A stretch of 64,000 nucleotides of DNA. Source: Methylobacterium sp. Leaf123 (GTDB lineage: Bacteria; Pseudomonadota; Alphaproteobacteria; Rhizobiales; Beijerinckiaceae). The notes under the pieces are model-generated. The model searched no databases and was not told where the DNA came from. It was given only the letters and a program-made list of their open reading frames with translations. Within the stretch, counting starts at the first letter, position 1, and every line of letters begins with the position of its first letter. The DNA lies in NCBI RefSeq assembly GCF_001423405.1, contig NZ_LMNS01000023.1, positions 308,832-372,831 on the forward strand, given 5' to 3'. Shown here one piece after another: positions 55,086 through 64,000 of the stretch. The position numbers and the translations under genes are program-made.

Positions 55086-56548
55086 GTCTGCGCCCTCGCG
55101 ACTTTGGGCGGGATCTCGGGGCCCGCTTCGGCTGAGGCAAGACCGACGGGGCCGGTTGGGTTCCCCTGGACGGTCTCGAGCGCGGCCTCTTCCGGGCTTT
55201 CCGCGGGCGTCGTGCGCTGCGGGATGCGGCCCACGGCAAAGCACAGGGCGACGACGGGGATGCCGACCGCCGCGGTCATCGCGAAGAAGGTCGGGAAGCC
55301 GTAGGCCGCCACCACGAAGCCGGAGGTGCCGGCGACCAGCTTGCCCGGCAGGGCGTAGAGCGAGGAGAACAGGGCGTATTGCGTGGCCGCAAAGCCCGGC
55401 GTGGTCAGGCTCGACATGTAAGCGATCAGCGCGATGCCGGCGAAGGAGCCGCACAGGCTCTCGATCGAGACCGCGATGGCGAGACGCCACTGCTCCGGCT
55501 CGCCCAGCGCCAGCCAAGCCAGCGACAGGTGCGAGGCGGCGGCGATGAAGGCGCCGATCACCAGGGTGGGGAACATGCCGAGCCGGGCGATCGACCAGCC
55601 GCCCGCAAAGCCCCCGGCGATCCCGACCCAGATGCCGAACAGCTTGACGATGGTGGCGATCTCCGCCTTGCCGTAGCCGAGCGTGATGTAGAGCGGGTTG
55701 GCCATCACGCCGGAGACGAAGTCCGGCATCCGGTAGAGCGCGACCAGCGCCAGCACCGCGAACAGGGCGTTGCCCATCCGGGCGTGGAGTTCCGTCAGCG
55801 GCTCCAGCACGGCGCGGCGCACGGCGGCCGGCAGGTCGCGCTTGCCCGTCGCCGCCTCGCGCGGCCGGTCATAGGGCGTGGCGAGCAGGGCCGCGATCAG
55901 GCCGACGCCCATCAGCGCGGCCATGCAGAGATAGGCGAGCGTCCAGCCGCCATAGGCCGCGACATAGAGCGCGCCGGCGCCGGCCAGGATCAGCCCGAAC
56001 CGGTAGCCGAGGTTCGAGGTGGCGGCCATGATGCCCTGCAGGTCGGTGCCCGCCGCCTCGATGCGCCAGCCGTCGATCACCACGTCCTGGGTGGCGGCGC
56101 AGAAGGCGACGAGGAAGGCGCCGAGGCCGATGAGCGCGAGATGGTCCTTCGGGTCGGCGAAGGCCATCAGGACGAGCGCCAGGGCGGTGGCGATCTGCGT
56201 CACGATCATCCAGGCGCGCTTGCGGCCGAGGCGCTGGGCCAGGAACGGCACGTCGACCCGGTCGATCGAGGGGGCCCAGAGGAACTTCAGCGAGTAGGGC
56301 AGCGCGACGTAGCTGAACAGGCCGATCGTCTTGATGTCGATGCCGGAATCGGCAAGCCGCAGGGTGAAGGTGCCGAGCACGAGCAGGAGCGGCAGGCCGG
56401 AGGAGAAGCCGAGCGCCAGCATCTGCGCGACGCGCTTGTCCTCGGTGATGTCGCGCAGGCGCAGCTTGCGCGGCGGCGCTTTCGGGGGCGTGCCACCGGG
56501 AAGCGTCTTGTCCTTGGGAAGCGTCTTGGAGTTCGCCGCATCCGCCAT
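55082..56548 (-). CDS. ampG: AmpG-type muropeptide permease (MFS)
   Basis: A 488-residue major facilitator protein with about 12-14 membrane segments. The N-terminal MLALGFSSGLPLLLVLGTF, SLKFLWAPSIDRVDVPFLAQ and CAATQDVVIDGWRIE are hallmark AmpG motifs. AmpG imports anhydro-muropeptides for cell-wall recycling, which also affects beta-lactamase induction. The start ATG at 56548 is preferred to the longer frame. It is followed by a coupled EcsC gene. Confidence 0.88.
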   Translation of the reverse strand: MADAANSKTLPKDKTLPGGTPPKAPPRKLRLRDITEDKRVAQMLALGFSSGLPLLLVLGTFTLRLADSGIDIKTIGLFSYVALPYSLKFLWAPSIDRVDVPFLAQRLGRKRAWMIVTQIATALALVLMAFADPKDHLALIGLGAFLVAFCAATQDVVIDGWRIEAAGTDLQGIMAATSNLGYRFGLILAGAGALYVAAYGGWTLAYLCMAALMGVGLIAALLATPYDRPREAATGKRDLPAAVRRAVLEPLTELHARMGNALFAVLALVALYRMPDFVSGVMANPLYITLGYGKAEIATIVKLFGIWVGIAGGFAGGWSIARLGMFPTLVIGAFIAAASHLSLAWLALGEPEQWRLAIAVSIESLCGSFAGIALIAYMSSLTTPGFAATQYALFSSLYALPGKLVAGTSGFVVAAYGFPTFFAMTAAVGIPVVALCFAVGRIPQRTTPAESPEEAALETVQGNPTGPVGLASAEAGPEIPPKVARAQT

Positions 56549-56938
56549 CGCGTAAAACTCCCTGGAGCCCTCGCCCGGCGGGCGGGGTTGCATGGATCAG
56601 AGGACGCCGCGCGGAGCCGGGCGCCCGGACATACGCGCATCTTCGATGCCGACTCCGCAGAAAACATGACGGACTTGCGGCACTTCAGCCCCGTCAGCTC
56701 TCTTGCGAGTCCCGCGCAAGTTCGGAATCTTGCGCCCCGTATAGAGCGAACATGGTTGACAGAACCGTAATCAGAGGCCCCGCACGATGACAGGTCCGCA
56801 GGGCGCTGCGTGCTTCGCCGCACGGAACGGGGGAGGGGCCGGCTCGTTGGAGTCGCGGGGCCGGACGCTACGGAATGCGTCAGGTGACACCTTTTCGCGT
56901 GCCGCGCTCGAAAGCGGCATGCTTGTGTTGGCGTAGAG
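56549..56938. other. Divergent intergenic region between ampG and the LOV kinase
   Basis: About 390 bases with no convincing gene. It should hold the promoters of ampG (leftward) and the LOV kinase (rightward). A TTGACA-like hexamer lies near 56758 on the forward strand, but I cannot place a matching -10 box. No hairpin or operator was assigned. Confidence 0.45.
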
Positions 56939-58039
56939 ATGACGGGTTTTCCCAAAGGAGCGAGCCTGCCCTCGGGTGTCACGGTGGAGGTCTTCGCGGC
57001 AGCCTTCGAGGCCAGCCCGACACCGATGGTGGTCACCGATCCACGGCGGGGCGACAACCCGGTCGTCTGGGCCAACGGCGCGTTTCTCGGGCTCACCGGC
57101 TATGACCGCGAGGAGATCTACGGCCACAATTGCCGCATGCTGCAAGGCCCCCTCACCGATGCGGCGGTGCTTCAGACGATGCGGTCGGCGCTCGCCACCG
57201 GCCGGCCGTTCGAGGGCGAGCTGCTCAATTACCGCAAGGACGGCACGTCGTTCTGGAACGGCATGACGATCAACCCCGTCTGCGACGAGGCGGGCAAGGT
57301 CCTGTTCTTCTTCTCGGCCCAGGCCGACATGACCGACAAGCACCGCCTGGAACTGGCGATGCGCGACGCCAACGACGCGCTGGAGCGCGAGGTGAGCGAG
57401 CGAACCGCCGACCTGCGCTCGGCCCTGGAACAGAAGACCGCCCTGCTCCACGAAGTCGATCACCGGGTCAAGAACAACCTCCAGGTCATCTCCTCGCTGA
57501 TGCTGCTGAAGGCCCGCCGCACGCCGGAGGGCGATGCCCGCAACGCGCTCCAGGCCATGGCCGACCGGATCGGCGCCCTCTCGACGGCGCACCGGATGCT
57601 GTACTCGGAGGGCGATGTCACCCGTTTCGACTTCCGGGAGTTCACCGCCGACCTGATCGCCGACCTCGCCGCCGGCCTCGACGGGGACCGCACCCGGATC
57701 GAGACGGAGATCGAGGCGCTGGCGCTCTCCGCCGCCATGGCCGCCCCGCTGGCGCTGCTGATCCACGAATTGACGACGAACGCCCTGCACCACGCCTTCC
57801 CGGAGGCGCGCCGCGGCCGGGTCGCGATCGAGGCACACCGTTACGAGGCGGGGATGCGCCTCGTCATTCAGGACGACGGCATCGGCATGGCCTCGGTGCC
57901 GCCCAATCCCGCCGGCTTTGGCCGCACCCTGGTCGAGATGGTGGTGCGCCAGTTGCGCGGCACCCTCGAATGGGCGGATGCCGGGCCCGGCACCCGGATC
58001 GTGATCACGATCCCGCTGGTCGGGACCGACGCATTGTGA
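56939..58039 (+). CDS. LOV-domain blue-light histidine kinase
   Basis: A 366-residue soluble kinase. The N-terminal LOV domain carries the flavin-binding GHNCRMLQG, with the photoactive cysteine at about residue 65. NPVVWANGAF precedes it and NYRKDGTSFWNGMTINPV follows. A helical linker leads to a HisKA_2-type kinase with HEVDHRVKNNLQ (His about 175) and an ATPase domain (ELTTNALHHAF, DDGIGM). Blue light would form a cysteine-flavin adduct and alter kinase activity. A stand-alone receiver follows 133 bases downstream and is its likely partner. Confidence 0.9.
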   Translation: MTGFPKGASLPSGVTVEVFAAAFEASPTPMVVTDPRRGDNPVVWANGAFLGLTGYDREEIYGHNCRMLQGPLTDAAVLQTMRSALATGRPFEGELLNYRKDGTSFWNGMTINPVCDEAGKVLFFFSAQADMTDKHRLELAMRDANDALEREVSERTADLRSALEQKTALLHEVDHRVKNNLQVISSLMLLKARRTPEGDARNALQAMADRIGALSTAHRMLYSEGDVTRFDFREFTADLIADLAAGLDGDRTRIETEIEALALSAAMAAPLALLIHELTTNALHHAFPEARRGRVAIEAHRYEAGMRLVIQDDGIGMASVPPNPAGFGRTLVEMVVRQLRGTLEWADAGPGTRIVITIPLVGTDAL

Positions 58040-58172
58040 CGAACATGCGCCTCCGCATCCCGGCCCGTTTCCACCGGAAACCCGTCGCGGGACGGGCCGC
58101 GCCCGTTCCCTCGGCCGAGAATCCGACGGATCCCTTCGGGGCGGGGGGACAAACGACGCCGGGAGAACCGCC

Positions 58173-58637
58173 ATGTCCGAGGTGAGGGAGGTGCCCCTGC
58201 GCATCCTCGTCGTCGAGGACGAGGTGCTGATCGCCCTCGAACTGGAATGCCTGCTGGAAGACCTCGGTCATGTCAGCGTCGGCGTCGCGGGCTGCTCGGC
58301 GGATGCCATCGCGCTCGGCCGCACCGCCCTGCCGGATGTGGCGCTCGTGGATATCCACCTCATCGACGGGCCGACCGGGGTGGAGGTGGCGCGCCAGTTG
58401 AGCCGCGACCCGCGGGTCACCGTGGTGTTCATGACCGCCAACGCCAAGCGCATCCCGCCGGATTTCGCGGGCGCGCTCGGGGTGATCGCCAAGCCCTATT
58501 CCGAGCGTGCCGTGGCGGGTGCCCTCGATTACGTCGCCCAGCGCCGTGCCGGCCATCCGCCCTCCGCCGACACCCTCGACGGCTTCCACCTCGCCCCCGC
58601 CGCGGGCGGCGGGGAGTGGAACGGCGGAGCCGCGTAA
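58173..58637 (+). CDS. Stand-alone response regulator (CheY-like receiver)
   Basis: A 154-residue receiver protein: LRILVVEDEVLIALELE, phospho-acceptor aspartate about residue 60 in VALVDIHLIDGP, TAN and the conserved lysine in VIAKPYSE. The C-terminal extension of about 25 residues has no output domain. HisKA_2/HWE kinases often pair with such single receivers. It most likely receives phosphate from the LOV kinase upstream and signals to an unknown effector. Confidence 0.88.
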   Translation: MSEVREVPLRILVVEDEVLIALELECLLEDLGHVSVGVAGCSADAIALGRTALPDVALVDIHLIDGPTGVEVARQLSRDPRVTVVFMTANAKRIPPDFAGALGVIAKPYSERAVAGALDYVAQRRAGHPPSADTLDGFHLAPAAGGGEWNGGAA

Positions 58638-58811
58638 CCGGCGGCGACATTGGCCTCGCCTCAAAACCCTGGTGACGGGGAAAGATCACGCGCCACGCCG
58701 CGATGACCCAAGGGCCTGTTTAAGCGAGGTTTATAGGCAGGGCCATCGCTCCTCATGCTGAGGTGCCAGCACAGGCTGGTCAAACACGCTCTGAGCGGAG
58801 GTGAGCCCCCC

Positions 58812-60884
<2,073 letters not shown>

Positions 60885-61226
60885 CGGATCTCGCAGCTCA
60901 CCTGATACGGCAGGAAACCCTGCCAAGCGCCTCTCAGAGCACGATTTTGAGCCTGATTCAGGGGATGCCCGCGACCGGGCCGTCCTCCGTCACCGAGCCT
61001 CGAAACATCACCGCAAAGAGCCAACTGCGCTCGATGATATCCGGTTCATGCCACGCTTGCACCGGTGGGTCCGGGGCGCCCCGGAAGAGGGGAGGGCGGG
61101 TGCGGGACGAGGGTGGGAAAGGTCGAAGCAAGGTCGAGGCAAGCGTTCGTTAACGACGATCCGCCTACCTTGGGGCTCGAACCGCTCCGCAGGAGCCGGA
61201 CCTTGTTTCGAGTCATCTCACAGATC
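60885..61226. other. Divergent intergenic region between nadE and the ftsK-like gene
   Basis: About 340 bases without a convincing gene. It contains the palindrome TCGTTAACGA (61147-61156), some 70 bases before the chosen ftsK start. Promoters for both flanking genes should lie here, but no clear boxes were found. Confidence 0.45.
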
Positions 61227-64000
61227 ATGCGCGCATCGGGACGGCCTCCCCATTCCCATCGTGATCCATCGCGGCCGAGCCGCGGCGGCGACCGCCTGGA
61301 CCGGTCGATCGGCGGTATCGCCCATCGGCTGATGAGCCTGCGCTCCAACCTCGCCCGGCGGATCGCCGGGGCGCCGCCGGCCCCGCCGCGGGCGCTCCCG
61401 CACGCCTTGCCGCATCCGGCGCTGCCGCAGCCGGGCACGGACGGGTTCGACGCGGGCAACGTGCCGAGCTGGCTGGTGCCGCCGGGGGCGATGCTCGGCC
61501 GCGCGCCGGCCGCGCCGGAGGATTGGGGTTCGCAGCCCTGGGCATCCGAACCGGAGGAGGGGCTGTTCGAGATGCCCGCGCCTGCCCTGCCCTATGGCGC
61601 TCAGCCCGAGATGCCGTTCGAGAGCCGCATCGATCCCCGTGCCTCCGGTCCCGGCGTTCTGGTGCGCACGCCGCGCCGCCCGGCGGCGATCGCGCCGGAG
61701 GCCGGCGTGATCCCGGCTTCTCACCCCCTGCCCGCCTCACAGGATGGATCCTACAGCGTGCCGCAGGCTGCCCTACCCGAGGCCGTGCGCTTCACCCGCA
61801 CCCCCGACACCGTTCTGATGGAACGCCGCCGCCAGGCGCTGGAGGCCGAGCGTGAGGCCCAGCTCCGGGCCCAGGCCCTGCTCGATGCCCAGGCCGCCGC
61901 CGAGGCCGCGGCGCTGGAAGCGCAGCGGGCCCGCGAGGCGGCGGAGCGTGAAGCCGCCGAGCGCGCGGCACAGCGCAGCGCCGAGAGCGACGAGGCCGCC
62001 CGGCTGCGCGCCGAGCAGGCCGCCTCCGAGGTGCCGAGCTGGCGCCGCCCGTTCGTGCCGCCGCCCGGCGTGAGCTTCTTCCGCACCCCCGACCGTCGGC
62101 AGAAGTCGGTTGTCCAGGTGCCGCAGGCTGAGGTCGTGCCACAGGCTGAAAGCATGCCGCAGGCCGAGTTCGTCTCGCAGGGCGCGTTCGCCCCGCAGCC
62201 CGCGATGACGATCGAGGAGATCCAGTTCGACGCGCTGCGCTTCGAGGCCGTCGCCGCCGAGCCCCTACCCGCCGAGCCCCTGCCCGCCCCGGCGGAGGCG
62301 CCGGAGGCCGCGACCCTCTTCGCGGGATTCTACGCGCCCTTCATCCCCCCGGTCCCGGCCGAGCCGTCCGATTGGTCGGATGTACCGGACTGGTCGGCCC
62401 TGCACGGCTGGTTCGGCCCGTCCGAATCGGTGGTCGAGGTCGCCGAGCCGGTCGCGGCCGCCCGCCCGGTGCTGAACGCCATGGCCGCCCGCGCCGCGAT
62501 CCGCCCGGCCCGTTCGGCCTTCGCCGAGGCCGCGCCGCAGCCCGCATTCGACGTCGCACCGCACGCCGTGGCGCCCGCCCCGGCCCCGGTCGCCGCCGTG
62601 GTGCCGGCGCCCGTCGCCGCGCAGCCGTTCACGGCCTATGCGGCTCCGCCCCCCGCCCCGGTCCAGCCCGCGCCGCAGGCCCCCTCCCCTGCCCCCCAGG
62701 GGATGACGCCGGCGATGGCGCCGCTGACCATTCCGGCCCGGCCGGTCCTGCTGCGCACCAAGCCCGGAGCCGAAGCCGAGCCGACCGAAAATCCGGCCGA
62801 GGATCTGGCCGAAGAGCGGGTTGCCGAGACGAGCCAGGAAGCCGCCTTCGACACCGCCGACACGTTCGAGGCGCAAGCCGCCGCGCCGGTGGCCGCCGTC
62901 GAGCCCGAACCCGAAAACCGTCCGCGGGCGATCCTGCCCGAGCGCCCGATGCTGATCCCCGCCGGCCGCCACCTGGAGGCGTCGTTCGTCGGCAATGCGT
63001 ATTACGAACTGCCCGATCTGGAACTGCTCGCCGAGCCGCCGCTGAACGACGGCGAGGAGGTCGATGCGGACGAGTTGGAGCAGAACGCGCTCAACCTCCA
63101 GCAGACCGTGCAGGATTTCGGCGTGCGCGGCGACATCCTCGCCGTGCGCCCCGGCCCCGTCGTCACCCTCTACGAACTGGAGCCGGCGCCGGGCACCAAG
63201 TCGAGCCGCGTCATCGGCCTGTCGGACGACATCGCCCGCTCGATGTCCGCCGTCTCCGCCCGCGTCGCCGTCGTCCCCGGCCGCAACGTGATCGGCATCG
63301 AGCTGCCGAACCCGGTGCGCGAGACCGTGTACCTGCGCGAATTGCTGGCTTCGGTCGATTTCGTCGAGACCAAGCACAAGCTCGCGCTGTGCCTCGGCAA
63401 GAACATCGGCGGCGAGCCGATCATCGCCGACCTCGCCCGGATGCCGCACCTGCTCGTCGCCGGCACCACCGGTTCGGGCAAGTCGGTGGCCATCAACACC
63501 ATGATCCTGTCGCTGCTCTACCGGCTGAAGCCGGAAGAGTGCCGCCTCATCATGGTCGATCCCAAGATGCTGGAACTGTCGGTCTAGTCATCGCCCTCAA
63601 ATGGGCCGTGCGCGAGATGGAGGAGCGCTACAAGAAGATGTCCAAGATCAGCGTGCGCAACATCGACGGGTACAATGCCCGGATGAAGGAGGCGCGCGAA
63701 CGCGGCGAGACCATCACCCGCACGGTCCAGACCGGCTTCGACCGCACCACCGGCGAGGCGGTGTTCGAAGAGCAGGAGATGGACCTCTCGGCCCTGCCCT
63801 ACATCGTGATCGTGGTCGACGAGATGGCCGACCTGATGATGGTGGCGGGCAAGGACATCGAGGGCGCGATCCAGCGGCTGGCGCAGATGGCGCGTGCGGC
63901 GGGCATCCACCTCATCATGGCGACGCAGCGCCCCTCGGTCGATGTCATCACCGGCACGATCAAGGCGAACTTCCCGACCCGCATCTCCTTCCAGGTGACG
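61227..64000 (+). pseudogene. ftsK: FtsK/SpoIIIE-type DNA translocase, frameshifted (and cut by the window end)
   Basis: About 560 residues of Ala/Pro/Glu-rich linker, with no N-terminal membrane segments, precede the translocase motor. The motor starts [21 protein letters not shown] and has Walker [19 protein letters not shown]. At [14 protein letters not shown] the frame hits TAG (63585-63587). Directly after, in another frame, the family sequence resumes [18 protein letters not shown] and runs to the window end, with Walker [15 protein letters not shown]. The family segment between (YDGIPHLLTPVVTDPKKA type) is missing, consistent with a deletion of about 52 bp. A true ftsK is essential, so a functional copy with membrane segments should exist elsewhere, unless this is an assembly error. 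ATG start at 61227 uncertain. Confidence 0.8.

Noticed and set aside
58735..58811. A further copy of the CTCATCCTGAGG repeat near 58755
   Set aside because: Only CCTCATGCTGAGG matches, with no opposing arm nearby, so it cannot be called the same element.

Overview
The window comes from a GC-rich alphaproteobacterium and fits a pink-pigmented facultative methylotroph of the Methylobacterium/Methylorubrum type. Supporting genes are an anaerobic-type magnesium-protoporphyrin cyclase (bchE) in a strain that also carries a bacteriophytochrome/haem-oxygenase pair, a LOV histidine kinase, an HpnL-like hopanoid-associated membrane protein, an FlbD-type flagellar activator, and Rhizobiales-style palindromic repeats at gene ends. 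This assignment is an inference from gene content; no rRNA or tRNA gene is present to fix it.

Layout. 0-7.3 kb: end of an FlbD-like sigma54 activator, a PAP2-family gene broken by an in-frame TGA, an AraC regulator, a Wzz/KpsE-like polysaccharide protein, and an overlapping pair of a 2Fe-2S ferredoxin-like protein with an HpnL-like membrane protein. 7.3-10.5 kb: a two-gene red-light module (phytochrome kinase then haem oxygenase). The kinase carries an extra N-terminal domain that looks like photoactive yellow protein without its chromophore residues. 10.7-16.7 kb: oxidoreductase/SDR pair, VOC and SRPBCC proteins, argD-argF. 16.9-22.4 kb: AraC regulator and a candidate peptide-export locus, made of a double-glycine leader peptide facing away from an HlyD adaptor and a C39-peptidase ABC exporter, followed by an array of five hairpins. 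22.6-28.4 kb: ridA-glpQ-type phosphodiesterase pair, chemoreceptor, glpK with an overlapping secreted alpha/beta hydrolase. 28.5-32.6 kb: ankyrin protein, bchE, a cis-prenyltransferase, and a small winged-helix regulator with a membrane protein. A palindrome shared by the regulator operon and the prenyltransferase start suggests co-regulation. 32.8-40.3 kb: an orphan Phd antitoxin followed by an 11-codon stump of its PIN toxin, uvrB, envelope hypotheticals, a GST and a hybrid histidine kinase.

40.4-42.4 kb is a sharply AT-rich island holding two overlapping genes for unrecognised membrane-associated proteins, one with a PUA/EVE-like N-terminal region. It is bounded on the right by the duplicated tail of a lipoprotein gene whose intact copy lies 3.5 kb away. 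It is the best candidate for an undescribed (possibly defence) system. 42.6-49.7 kb: serine hydrolase, Rrf2 regulator with a flavin disulfide reductase, lipoprotein, mutM, a GCS2-family ligase and a TauE exporter. 49.8-56.5 kb: der, YfgM-like and NnrU-like proteins, a secreted hypothetical, EcsC and AmpG. 56.9-60.9 kb: LOV histidine kinase with a stand-alone receiver, and nadE. The window ends inside an ftsK paralogue that lacks its N-terminal membrane segments and is frameshifted by an apparent deletion of about 52 bp between Walker A and Walker B.

Three themes recur: light sensing (phytochrome, LOV kinase, bchE), export and envelope functions, and gene decay (PAP2, PIN toxin, lipoprotein tail, ftsK). 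Gene starts were moved inward from the longest open frame wherever family length, start codons and ribosome binding sites argued for it.
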